Assembly: GCA_002212985.1 (NCBI GenBank)
Contig: NBMY01000074.1
Location: 1 to 64,000, forward strand
Source: Sphingobacteriales bacterium TSM_CSS
GTDB taxonomy: Bacteria; Bacteroidota; Bacteroidia; Chitinophagales; UBA2359
Direction of reading: 5' to 3'
Length of the DNA: 64,000 nucleotides
The translations under genes were made by a program, and so were the position numbers. The notes below the pieces were generated by a model. The model was given only the letters and a program-made list of their open reading frames with translations, did no database searches and was not told the DNA's origin. Shown one piece after another: positions 54,638 through 63,494 of the stretch (position 1 is its first letter; every line of letters begins with the position of its first letter).

Positions 54638-55393
54638 TTAGGCAAACCCCTCGTTCAGTTTATCTAAAAACCCTTTCTTTTTTCGGGCCGATACATATAC
54701 CTGCGAGCCGTCGCTCATAAGTACTACTCCTTCCTTGAGGTATTTTTTTATATGCCGAAGGTTAATGAGGTGGCTATCGTGTATGCGGTAAAAACCGGCA
54801 TCTTCCAGCAGGTTATCGTAGTATTTAAGGGTTTTGGTAACCAATATTTTTTGGTGGTTGGTAAGGTAAAACACGGTGCAGTTGCTGTCGGCCTCGCAGC
54901 GCACAATGTCTTCTATATTTATAAAAGTAACTTCATCGGCGGCGGGCAGCCCCAGTTTTTTCATAGGTCCTGCTGTGGCTGCAGTTAGGTGGTGTATGGC
55001 CTGCCGGTCAGACCGGCCGCGTTTTCGGGCATAGCGGGCAACGGCTTTTTGCAGTTCCAGAATGTCAATGGGTTTAAGCAGGTAATCGAGGGCCGAAAAT
55101 TTAATGGCTCTTATGGCATATTCGTTATAGGAAGTGGTAAAAATAACCGAAAAATCAAGGTCGTCAAGGCTTTCAAGCAGCTGAAAACCCTCATCGGCGG
55201 CGGGCATCCGCACGTCTAAAAACACCAGTTCGGGTTGATATTGCCGTATTGCGGTAAACCCCGATGCGGCAGAGTTGGCCATGGCTACCACTTCCACATC
55301 GGGGCAATATTCTTGTAGCAAACTGTGCAGGGTTTTGCGCCCTGTTTCTTCGTCGTCAACAATAACGGCGGTAATTTTTTTGGCAGTGCTCAT
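54638..55393 (-). CDS. LytTR-family response regulator
   Basis: 251 aa from ATG 55393 (26 upstream codons are open but overlap the next gene's end and lack similarity). Receiver domain: acidic pocket VDDEE at 12-16, phospho-acceptor D60 (LVFLDVRMP), conserved Lys in DYLLKPI. LytTR DNA-binding domain from about 150: INIEDIVRCEADSNCTVFYL and FYRIHDSHLINLRHIKKYL. No histidine kinase is adjacent, so it is an orphan here; its cognate LytS-type kinase lies elsewhere. Confidence 0.93.
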   Translation of the reverse strand: MSTAKKITAVIVDDEETGRKTLHSLLQEYCPDVEVVAMANSAASGFTAIRQYQPELVFLDVRMPAADEGFQLLESLDDLDFSVIFTTSYNEYAIRAIKFSALDYLLKPIDILELQKAVARYARKRGRSDRQAIHHLTAATAGPMKKLGLPAADEVTFINIEDIVRCEADSNCTVFYLTNHQKILVTKTLKYYDNLLEDAGFYRIHDSHLINLRHIKKYLKEGVVLMSDGSQVYVSARKKKGFLDKLNEGFA

Positions 55394-55439
55394 AGGCGTT
55401 TTGACCTTGATTTTCCGGTTTTCAGTCCTGTTCGGGTAT

Positions 55440-56168
55440 TTACCTCGAACCCAACACGTAGTTGGCCTCAATCATAATGCCGCCGGTAAGGTTGGCAGTA
55501 GTAGGGCGGTCTGCATTAAATACAGAAATATTGCCATTGGTCAGGCTTTTATTTTCAATATCGGTTAACGAGTAATCTCCCCTAAAGGAAAGGCCAAGGT
55601 TAAAACTGTCGCTCACCCTAAACCTTGCGCCCAAACTGAAAACGGCGGACAGGTTATTGGCATAGGCTTCTTCTATATTGAATTGGCTGGTTGGGTTAAT
55701 ATAGTTTAACCCTTGCGGATTGGTGTCGTACTCCACATCATCAACCACATATTTGGCTCCGGTAAGCAATTCGTATTGTACCCCAAATGTTGCCACAAAA
55801 GAGGCTCCCGCATCGGGGTTGCTGTTAACCTTTAGCAGCAAAGGAATTTTAAGATAATTGAGTTTGGCTTGCAAGGTTTCAAAATTGGCAGAGCCATCGC
55901 CCACGTATTTTTGCCCCTGTCCCGAAAACAGTACACCGGTTTGCACACCCAAAAAATCGAGAAAATTGTAGCCGGCCTGTACGCCATAGGCCACGCCCCA
56001 GGTTCGGGTAAAATCCAAACCGTCGCCGCGGGCAGAATCATCGTCATTAATAATCCAAACAGATTGGGGAATAATTCTTACACCCACTTCAAGTCCTTTT
56101 TGTGCAAAGGCAGGCATGGCAACCATAGTTGCCAGAACAACAAACGCAAATAAAGTACGCATTTTCAT
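55440..56168 (-). CDS. Outer-membrane beta-barrel protein
   Basis: 242 aa. Signal peptide ending PAFAQ (23), then an eight-strand-like barrel of the PorT/OmpW type: GLEVGVRIIPQSVWI, alternating hydrophobic beta strands, and a C-terminal strand ending EANYVLGSR. Function unknown; such porin-family proteins are frequent in Bacteroidota. It ends 47 bases before the LytTR gene's start on the same strand, so the regulator could be co-transcribed with it. Confidence 0.82.
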   Translation of the reverse strand: MKMRTLFAFVVLATMVAMPAFAQKGLEVGVRIIPQSVWIINDDDSARGDGLDFTRTWGVAYGVQAGYNFLDFLGVQTGVLFSGQGQKYVGDGSANFETLQAKLNYLKIPLLLKVNSNPDAGASFVATFGVQYELLTGAKYVVDDVEYDTNPQGLNYINPTSQFNIEEAYANNLSAVFSLGARFRVSDSFNLGLSFRGDYSLTDIENKSLTNGNISVFNADRPTTANLTGGIMIEANYVLGSR

Positions 56169-56196
56169 TAGAGATAAGATTTTGGTTATGAAAAAA

Positions 56197-57267
56197 CTAT
56201 TCGTCTTTAAAAATAAACACCCGGGGCTGTGGGGTATGGGCGTTCATATACCCGCGGTACATGCCTTCGGAATTAAAAGGCATGGTAAAATTGCCCTGTT
56301 GGTCTAAGGCAATCAAACCACCCGAACCGCCCTGCGGCAGCAATTTATCAAAAATAACCCGGTTTGCCGCCTGTGTTACGGTAAGGTGTGCATATTCCAT
56401 TAATGCCGAAACATCGTAAGCCACCACGTTTCTAATAAAAAACTCGCCATGGCCGGTGGCAGAAACGGCGCAGGTTTGGTTGCGGGCAAAAGTGCCGGCG
56501 CCAATAATGGGCGAGTCGCCAATGCGGCCAAAGCGTTTGTTGGTCATGCCGCCGGTAGAGGTGCCGGCTGCCAGATTGCCGTATTGGTCGAGCGCTACCG
56601 CGCCTACGGTTCCATACTTTTCTTTGCCCGATTCGCTTAACTCTATGCGGTAGCCGGTGGTATCGGTTTTTTCCTGCTCCAATATTTTTTGCAATGCCCG
56701 CAGGCGGTATTCGGTAATAAAATAAGACGGATCAACAATTTCAAGCCCCTGTTCTTTGGCAAAGGCATCGGCGCCTACGCCTGCCATCATTACGTGGGGT
56801 GAGTTTTCCATTATCTTTCGGGCAGCCAATATGGGGTTTTTTACCGTTTTAACCCCCGCCACCGCCCCGGCGCTGCCGCTGTTTCCGTCCATTACAGAGG
56901 CATCTAATTCTACCGTACCTTCATGCGTAAGCACCGCCCCCTTACCGGCGTTAAACAAGGGCGAGTTTTCCATGAAAACAATGGCAGCCTGCACGGCATT
57001 TAAAGCAGCGCCGCCGTTTTGCAACACGCCGTAACCTGCCTGCAAGGCTTGTATAAGCGCCTGCCGGTATTGTTGCTCTAAGCTGTCGGTCATGGCGCTT
57101 TTTAAAATAGTGCCTGCGCCGCCATGAACAAGTATGGTAATAGGGTAGGGGTGTTTTTTTTTCAAGTTTTTAGTTTTATCAAATGGCTTTTGCTGCCCAA
57201 TACAGCCGCTAAGATACGTCAGTATTGCAAAATACAAGACCGGCAGCAGGTAAAGCAGTTTTTTCAT
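56197..57267 (-). CDS. Isoaspartyl peptidase/L-asparaginase (Ntn hydrolase), lipoprotein
   Basis: 356 aa. Lipoprotein signal with a lipobox near LSGC (22), so exported. Plant-type asparaginase fold: VHGGAGT near 48-53, the autocleaved nucleophile T220 in KYGTVGAVALD, and GGMTNKRFGRIGDSP for substrate binding. The precursor should self-cleave before T220 into alpha and beta chains. It cleaves isoaspartyl dipeptides and asparagine. Ends 28 bases before the barrel gene on the same strand. Confidence 0.93.
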   Translation of the reverse strand: MKKLLYLLPVLYFAILTYLSGCIGQQKPFDKTKNLKKKHPYPITILVHGGAGTILKSAMTDSLEQQYRQALIQALQAGYGVLQNGGAALNAVQAAIVFMENSPLFNAGKGAVLTHEGTVELDASVMDGNSGSAGAVAGVKTVKNPILAARKIMENSPHVMMAGVGADAFAKEQGLEIVDPSYFITEYRLRALQKILEQEKTDTTGYRIELSESGKEKYGTVGAVALDQYGNLAAGTSTGGMTNKRFGRIGDSPIIGAGTFARNQTCAVSATGHGEFFIRNVVAYDVSALMEYAHLTVTQAANRVIFDKLLPQGGSGGLIALDQQGNFTMPFNSEGMYRGYMNAHTPQPRVFIFKDE

Positions 57268-57428
57268 GCGTAGAATTTGCCGTAATTTACAACAAACATT
57301 GGGTATGCCGATTATACTTTGTTACAAAATTGGTAACATTTAACCATATTTTTACATTTCAAAGTAAAAAACAAGATGTTTTAAAGAGGTATTGCCAGGC
57401 AAAAGGCTGTTCAGGCGATGTTTTTTTG

Positions 57429-57436
57429 TACCTTTG
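57429..57436 (+). promoter_or_regulatory. -7 element of the SDR gene
   Basis: TACCTTTG matches TAnnTTTG, 31 bases before ATG 57468; it supports that start over the longer open frame from 57225. Confidence 0.5.
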
Positions 57437-57467
57437 TAACTATAAGTATAAACAAATCAAGGCGCTT

Positions 57468-58259
57468 ATGAACATAGATTTAACCGGTAAAAATGCGTTG
57501 GTTTGCGGCAGCAGCCAAGGAATTGGCAAGGCGGCCGCCGAAGAACTGGCCCTTTTGGGCGCCAACATAACCCTGTTTGCCAGAACCGAAAGCAGCCTTC
57601 GGGAAGTGTTGCAAGGGTTAGACCAAAGCAAAGGGCAGCACCACAACTACCTGTGTGCCGATTTTTCGAACCCCGAACAGGTGCAGCAAATCGTGGCCGG
57701 TTATCTTGCCCTGCAACAAACGGTGTTTCATATTTTGGTAAACAACACCGGCGGCCCACCCGGCGGACCCATTACCAACGCCACACCGCAGGCATTTTTG
57801 CAGGCCTACAACAACCACCTTATATGCAACCAGTTGCTGGCGCAAACCGTTTTACCCGGTATGAAAGCTGCACAGTACGGGCGCATTATCAACATTATTT
57901 CCACCTCGGTAAAAGCGCCCATTGCCGGTTTAGGCGTATCAAACACCACCCGTTGGGCGGTGGCGGGCTGGGCAAAAACATGGGCCAATGAGGTGGGGCA
58001 GTTTGGCATTACGGTAAACAACGTGCTGCCGGGCTATACCGCCACGCAGCGCCTGTACAGCCTTATAGATGCCCGCGCCGCGGCTGCACAAACCACCCCA
58101 CAGGCTATTGCGGCAGATATGGTAAACTCCATACCGGCGCGCCGCTTTGCGCAACCGCACGAAGTTGCCGTGGCAGTAGCATTTTTGGCATCGCCGGCGG
58201 CGGCCTATATTAACGGCATTAACCTGCCCGTTGACGGCGGAAGAACCGATACTTTGTAA
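57468..58259 (+). CDS. SDR-family protein with atypical catalytic tetrad
   Basis: 263 aa from ATG 57468. Rossmann fold: GSSQGIG (14-20, a variant of TGxxxGxG), NNTGGPPGG, and the C-terminal NLPVDGG. At the usual YxxxK position the sequence is SNTTR (158-162), so both catalytic Tyr and Lys are replaced. This matches the BKR_like_SDR_like subgroup, whose members lack a perfect tetrad. It lies 93 bases upstream of an ALDH8-type dehydrogenase and is probably co-transcribed with it. Confidence 0.88.
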   Translation: MNIDLTGKNALVCGSSQGIGKAAAEELALLGANITLFARTESSLREVLQGLDQSKGQHHNYLCADFSNPEQVQQIVAGYLALQQTVFHILVNNTGGPPGGPITNATPQAFLQAYNNHLICNQLLAQTVLPGMKAAQYGRIINIISTSVKAPIAGLGVSNTTRWAVAGWAKTWANEVGQFGITVNNVLPGYTATQRLYSLIDARAAAAQTTPQAIAADMVNSIPARRFAQPHEVAVAVAFLASPAAAYINGINLPVDGGRTDTL

Positions 58260-58351
58260 ACGGAATTGTATTGCCCCAACCCGTTTTGCGCAGGTAAATT
58301 AACCCGATGCAAAACGACAACCAACTTTACCACCGAAACAAATACCTCCAC

Positions 58352-59812
58352 ATGGCAACCAAAAAAACAGACAAATACTTTAAAAACTACATTAACGGAA
58401 GTTTGCAGCCTCCTGCATCGGGCATGTATATTGACAACTACAACCCGGCAACCGGCGCCGTTTATTCCTATATACCCGATTCTGACGAGCGCGATGTGGC
58501 TGCCGCCGTTCAAGCCGCCCACGATGCTTTTGCCCAATGGGGCAATACCGCTTTAGATGAACGCTCCAGAATTTTGCTGCGTATAGCCGACCTTATTGAA
58601 CAAAACCTACCCAAATTGGCTGCCGCCGAAACCGAAGATTCGGGCAAACCAATTTCCCTTTCTTCTACCTTAGACATTCCGCGGGCGGCATCCAATTTTC
58701 GTTTTTTTGCTACCGCCGTGCCGCATTTTGCATCGGAAGCGCATTATATGCCCGGCACAGCCATTAATTATACCCTTCGGCGGCCTATTGGCGTGGTGGG
58801 TTGTATTTCGCCCTGGAATTTACCGCTTTACCTCTTTACATGGAAAATAGCCCCGGCCCTGGCCGCCGGAAACTGTGTGGTGGCCAAACCATCGGAAATT
58901 ACGCCCCAAACGGCATACCTTTTGTCCGAAATTTGTATAGATGCCGGCCTGCCGCCCGGTGTGCTCAACATTGTTCATGGCTACGGCCCCAAAGTGGGGC
59001 GCGCCATTGTGGGGCATGAGCAGGTAAAAGCCGTGTCGTTTACCGGCGGCACCAAAACCGGACGCGACATTGCCAAACTGGCGGCTCCTATGTTTAAAAA
59101 ATTATCGCTGGAATTGGGCGGAAAAAACCCCAACCTCATTTTTGCCGATTGCAATTTTTCCGAAATGCTGCAAACCACCGTGCGCTCTTCGTTTAGCAAT
59201 CAGGGGCAAATTTGTTTGGCCGGTTCGCGTATTTTTGTGCAGCAGCCCATTTACGAAAAATTTAAAAACGAGTTTATAGCCAAAACCTACCTGCTTAAAA
59301 TGGGCGACCCCATGCAGGAAGATACCCAAATTGGCGCAGTAGTTTCTAAACAACATGCCGAAAAAATATTGTCGTACATTGACCTGGCACAGCAGGAGGG
59401 CGGCCGCGTGCTGGTAGGCGGTAATGCGGTAAAACTAAAAGGCCGGTGCAGCAACGGCTGGTTTATTGAACCCACCGTTATAGAAGGGTTAGACTATACC
59501 TGCCGCACCAATCAGGAAGAAATTTTCGGGCCGGTGGTTACCATTACCCCCTTCAATACCGAAGAAGAAGTACTGCAATATGCCAACAGCACTCCCTACG
59601 GTTTATCGGCCACGCTTTGGACCCAAAACCTAACCCGCGCCCACCGCCTGGCCGAAGAATTGGAGTGCGGCATTGTTTGGGTGAACTGCTGGCTGCTGCG
59701 CGATTTGCGAACCCCCTTTGGCGGGGTTAAAAACTCGGGCGTGGGGCGCGAGGGCGGCTGGGAGGCGTTTCGGTTTTTTACCGAAGCCAAAAATGTGTGC
59801 ATTAAAACGTAG
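58352..59812 (+). CDS. Aldehyde dehydrogenase (ALDH8/2-aminomuconic semialdehyde DH-like)
   Basis: 486 aa from ATG 58352 (an ATG at 58307 adds 15 residues). Catalytic E254 (LELGGKNPN) and C288 (NQGQICLAGSR), NAD-binding FTGGTKTGR and CISPWNLPLY are intact. The active-site ICLAGSR and GVWVNCWLLRDLRTPFGGVKNSG-like C-terminal loop resemble 2-aminomuconate or 2-hydroxymuconate semialdehyde dehydrogenases of the kynurenine or catechol meta-cleavage routes. Those partner genes are not in the window, so only the subfamily is proposed. Confidence 0.9.
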   Translation: MATKKTDKYFKNYINGSLQPPASGMYIDNYNPATGAVYSYIPDSDERDVAAAVQAAHDAFAQWGNTALDERSRILLRIADLIEQNLPKLAAAETEDSGKPISLSSTLDIPRAASNFRFFATAVPHFASEAHYMPGTAINYTLRRPIGVVGCISPWNLPLYLFTWKIAPALAAGNCVVAKPSEITPQTAYLLSEICIDAGLPPGVLNIVHGYGPKVGRAIVGHEQVKAVSFTGGTKTGRDIAKLAAPMFKKLSLELGGKNPNLIFADCNFSEMLQTTVRSSFSNQGQICLAGSRIFVQQPIYEKFKNEFIAKTYLLKMGDPMQEDTQIGAVVSKQHAEKILSYIDLAQQEGGRVLVGGNAVKLKGRCSNGWFIEPTVIEGLDYTCRTNQEEIFGPVVTITPFNTEEEVLQYANSTPYGLSATLWTQNLTRAHRLAEELECGIVWVNCWLLRDLRTPFGGVKNSGVGREGGWEAFRFFTEAKNVCIKT

Positions 59813-59954
59813 CAGGCGCTGCAAAAACAACCGACCATAATTTTTTGTTGCACCGGCGGGTTTATACGGCTGCATCAAACAAAATAATGCAACAACCCAC
59901 CCAAACCACACCTGTTTTGTTTATATTTGACTGCCTAATACCCGAAAACCGCCC

Positions 59955-61916
59955 ATGATACCCGAAAACATAGTAACCAACATTATTGATGCCGCCCGAA
60001 TAGAAGAGGTGGTATCGGATTTTGTAACGCTTAAACGGCGCGGTGCCAACCTCATTGGGTTATGCCCGTTTCATAATGAGCGAACCCCGTCGTTTTCGGT
60101 ATCGCCTGCCAAGGGTATTTACAAATGTTTTGGGTGCGGCGCATCGGGCAGTGCGGTAAAATTTGTCATGGAGCACGAAAAAATGACCTATCCCGAAGCG
60201 CTTCATTATTTGGCAAAAAAATATCACATTGTAATAGAAGAAGTTGCCGACGAACAAGGCCGGCAGGAAAAACAGCACCTCGACAGCCTGTATGTAATAA
60301 CCGATTTTGCCTGCAGGCATTTTTCCCATAACCTGCACCATACCGATGAGGGTAAAAGCGTGGGGCTGAGTTATTTTACCGGGCGCGGCTTTACCCCGTC
60401 AACCATAGAAAAATTTCAACTGGGTTACAGCGCCGGCAATTACAATGCATTTCTTGACGAAGCCCGCAAAGGTCAATTTAACCCCGATTTACTGGTACAA
60501 ACCGGCTTGGTTACCCGAAAAAACGACCAGCTGCTGCCGTTTTTCAGGGCAAGGGTTATGTTTCCCATACACAACCTGTCGGGTAAAGTGGTGGCTTTTG
60601 CGGGGCGTACCTTATCAAAAGAAAAAAACCAACCCAAGTACATCAACTCGCCCGAAACCGAAATTTACGTTAAAAGCAAAATTTTGTACGGCATTTATTT
60701 TGCCAAAAAAGAAATACGGGCAAAAGACCAATGCATTTTGGTAGAGGGTTATACCGATGTAATATCGCTGCATCAGGCCGGCCTTGAAAACGTAGTAGCC
60801 TCATCGGGCACTGCGCTTACGCAAGACCAGATACGACTTATTAAGCGACTTACCACCAACATTACCATTTTGTACGATGGCGACGCCGCCGGCATTAAAG
60901 CCGCCCTGCGCGGGGTAGATTTGGTATTGGAAGAAGGTATGAATGTAAAAATTGCGGTTTTACCAGATGCCGAAGACCCCGACAGCTATGTGCAAAAATA
61001 CGGCAAACAAGCGCTGCTGCAATTTTTGCAAGAACAGGCTAAAGATTTTGTATTGTTTAAAACCGAATTGTTCTTGCAGGAAGCCGGCACCGACCCGGTA
61101 AAAAGAACGGCGCTGGTTAAAGACATTATTCAAACCATAGCCCGCATACCCGACCCCATTAAACGGCTTTTTTATGTAAAAGAATGCAGCCAACTAATGG
61201 AGGTGCCCGAAAACATGATTATTGCGCAGGCCAACAACCTGAAGTGGCAAAAGTTGAACAAAGACCTGCCCGATGGCAACCGTAATATGCCCGATGCGCT
61301 GAAAGGTAAAGAACAACCGGTAAAAAAAACTGCCCGGCAAGATGCAGAACTACCCGATGAAACCGTATGCGAGCGCGAAATAATACGCCTGTTGCTGGAA
61401 TTTGGTAATGAAGAAATACCCGTTGCCATTGAACATCCCGATGCGCCCGGCCAATTGCAAACTTCTTACCAAACGGTAGCCCAATGTGTGGTGCAGGAAA
61501 CACAATCGCTGCCATTGGAAAAACCGGTTTACCGCGCTATTTACAACCTGTTCAGGGAGCGGACAGATGCCGGGTTGCCCGCCCCAACAACCGATACATT
61601 TATTATGCACTCCGATGAAAATATTAGCCGAACAGCCATTAACCTGCTTACATCGCCTTATGAACTAAGCGAAAACTGGGAAAAAATGCACGGTATTTTT
61701 ATTGACGATGCCCTGAACCGGTTTAAAGAACAGGTATTTGATATTATAAACCGATACAAACTTACCCACATCATGAAATTGCTTGACACAACCGGCGAAC
61801 AACTTAAAACCGCCACTACTGCCGAGCAACAGCAAGATCTCCTGCAACGCCACCTGCGCCTAACCAACCTTAAACGGCAATTATCGGATTTGCTGGGAAT
61901 TACCATTATCCGGTAA
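59955..61916 (+). CDS. dnaG: DNA primase
   Basis: 653 aa. CHC2 zinc-binding domain: C37, H40, C58, C61 (LCPFHNERTPSF...KCFGCGASG). The TOPRIM catalytic core carries LVEGYTDVISLHQ and TILYDGDAAG. A helical C-terminal region of about 200 residues is the DnaB-interacting part. It synthesises RNA primers for lagging-strand replication. Convergent with the XRE gene, 22 bases apart. Confidence 0.96.
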   Translation: MIPENIVTNIIDAARIEEVVSDFVTLKRRGANLIGLCPFHNERTPSFSVSPAKGIYKCFGCGASGSAVKFVMEHEKMTYPEALHYLAKKYHIVIEEVADEQGRQEKQHLDSLYVITDFACRHFSHNLHHTDEGKSVGLSYFTGRGFTPSTIEKFQLGYSAGNYNAFLDEARKGQFNPDLLVQTGLVTRKNDQLLPFFRARVMFPIHNLSGKVVAFAGRTLSKEKNQPKYINSPETEIYVKSKILYGIYFAKKEIRAKDQCILVEGYTDVISLHQAGLENVVASSGTALTQDQIRLIKRLTTNITILYDGDAAGIKAALRGVDLVLEEGMNVKIAVLPDAEDPDSYVQKYGKQALLQFLQEQAKDFVLFKTELFLQEAGTDPVKRTALVKDIIQTIARIPDPIKRLFYVKECSQLMEVPENMIIAQANNLKWQKLNKDLPDGNRNMPDALKGKEQPVKKTARQDAELPDETVCEREIIRLLLEFGNEEIPVAIEHPDAPGQLQTSYQTVAQCVVQETQSLPLEKPVYRAIYNLFRERTDAGLPAPTTDTFIMHSDENISRTAINLLTSPYELSENWEKMHGIFIDDALNRFKEQVFDIINRYKLTHIMKLLDTTGEQLKTATTAEQQQDLLQRHLRLTNLKRQLSDLLGITIIR

Positions 61917-61938
61917 CCAAGCCCAAACTAATTACATC

Positions 61939-62313
61939 TTACCCGGCCGCTTCTTTATTTTCATTAATCGCAACAACCTGCAATTGAAACTGCACCCCAA
62001 AAACCTGTTCTAAGCGCGCCAAAAGGGTAATGTTGAGCAGCCGGTCGGCGGTAAAAAGTTGGGTAATATAGCTTTTTGAAGTTTGTAATTCGTCGGCTAA
62101 TTGCTTTCTATTCATTCCTTTTTCCTGCATAAGTTGTTCAAGTACGCCCATAAAGCGTAGGTGTAGCTTTTCGGCTTTAAACTGCTGTTTCTCTGCTTCA
62201 TTTTCAAAGGTAGATAAGCGCTGCACAAATTCGTGCAGCGCTTGTTGTATTTCGGCTTTGCGACTTTCGGCAATGTTTATTTCACTATCCGGTTTCTTCA
62301 AAATTGTATTCAT
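61939..62313 (-). CDS. XRE-family HTH transcriptional regulator
   Basis: 124 aa. A Cro/C1-type HTH spans about 55-110: LMQEKGMNRKQLADELQTSKSYITQLFTADRLLNITLLARLEQVFG. The N-terminal ~45 residues are charged and helical. The form resembles antitoxins of HigA-type pairs, but no toxin gene is next to it on either side, so it is a lone regulator here. Targets unknown. No operator-like palindrome stood out in the 228-base gap upstream, which is shared with ruvA. Confidence 0.85.
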   Translation of the reverse strand: MNTILKKPDSEINIAESRKAEIQQALHEFVQRLSTFENEAEKQQFKAEKLHLRFMGVLEQLMQEKGMNRKQLADELQTSKSYITQLFTADRLLNITLLARLEQVFGVQFQLQVVAINENKEAAG

Positions 62314-62475
62314 AAGCTGCTATAGATTTGACGAAGGTAGAGGTAATAAAAGTTCACTTCCTGCTTAACTTTTTTGTTTTTTACCCAAAATTGGCAAAAA
62401 AAGCGTTCACCTGTTATCGGTTCCTTTTAAAATAGCGCTGCACATCTAACTTTTGCCGGCATAGTTAAGCCATAT

Positions 62476-62507
62476 TGCCATAAACCACAAATTTTTTCTA
62501 ATTTTGC
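62476..62507 (+). promoter_or_regulatory. ruvA promoter
   Basis: TTG (62476-62478) and TAATTTTG (62500-62507) match the Bacteroidota -33/-7 pattern with a 21-base spacer. The ATG follows 34 bases after the -7 element. Confidence 0.6.
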
Positions 62508-62541
62508 GGCACATTTACCAAAGCAAGCAGTTACGCCGGCA

Positions 62542-63141
62542 ATGATAGCCTATATAAAAGGACAACTTACCCAAAAAACGCCCGCCTATGTGGTTATAGA
62601 AACCACAGATGGGGTGGGGTATCATGTAAACATCAGCTTGCACACCTTTACCCAAATTCAACAGGCCGATACGTGCAAATTGCACACACACCTGCATATA
62701 AAAGAAGATGCACACACCCTGTACGGGTTTGCCGATGAAACCGAAAAAAACCTGTTTCAACATCTTATATCGGTTTCGGGCATAGGGCCGGCCACGGCGC
62801 AAATCATGCTATCCTCACTCAATCCGGCAGAAATTCAGGAAGCCATCATTACCGAAAATGAGGCAGTAATACGCACCATGAAAGGAGTAGGCCCCAAAAC
62901 CGCCAAACGTGTAATACTGGAACTGAAAGATAAACTTATTAAACTGCCTGTTTCTGTATCAATTGCCGAAATAGCCGGTTCGGGGCCGGCGGCAACCGTA
63001 AAGGAAGACGCACTTACGGCGCTGCTAAGTCTTGGCATTGCCAAACCCATGGCACAAAGAGCCATTGCGCGCGTACTGCGCGAAAATGCAGACATAAGCA
63101 GCGTAGAAATGCTCATAAAACAGGCCTTACAGGCGCTTTAA
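62542..63141 (+). CDS. ruvA: Holliday junction branch migration protein RuvA
   Basis: 199 aa, full length: OB-fold domain (MIAYIKGQLTQKTPAYVVIETTDGVGYHV), two helix-hairpin-helix motifs (LISVSGIGPATAQIML and IRTMKGVGPKTAKRVILELKDKL) and a C-terminal domain (150-199) that contacts RuvB. It binds four-way junctions as tetramers. sprA starts 353 bases downstream on the same strand, an order conserved in gliding Bacteroidota. Confidence 0.97.
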   Translation: MIAYIKGQLTQKTPAYVVIETTDGVGYHVNISLHTFTQIQQADTCKLHTHLHIKEDAHTLYGFADETEKNLFQHLISVSGIGPATAQIMLSSLNPAEIQEAIITENEAVIRTMKGVGPKTAKRVILELKDKLIKLPVSVSIAEIAGSGPAATVKEDALTALLSLGIAKPMAQRAIARVLRENADISSVEMLIKQALQAL

Positions 63142-63494
63142 CCCTGTTTTTCGGGATTTGCAAAAACAAATAACCATAAAAAAAGTTTACCCATCATTTA
63201 AATAAGCAACCAAATATTATACTAACAGGGGGTTTTAACTCGTTAAATCGGTTTGATTTACGGTTCAAAATATGTAAAATTGGGTAAAATGCAACCCAAC
63301 ACCTCCTTTTAAACCTGAATTACGTTTACAAACTAACCACTTTAAACTATATGCGGGCAAACGGTACTCTTTTACAAAGAAAATAGCCAAAAAAGCAAGT
63401 ATGGCGCTGCCCTACGGGCACCCAAAATGCTTTTTATATCTTGTTTTGCCTGTTGTGTGTCTATATTGACTGAAGATTAAAACTCCTTATCAGC
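63142..63494. other. 353-base gap between ruvA and sprA
   Basis: AT-rich, no coding frame. A small hairpin TTGGGT/ACCCAA (63280-63299) is the only structure seen; no clear -7 element. Confidence 0.5.

Noticed and set aside
61939-62313. Toxin-antitoxin pair around the XRE regulator
   Set aside because: Neighbours are dnaG and ruvA; no toxin-sized gene adjoins it.
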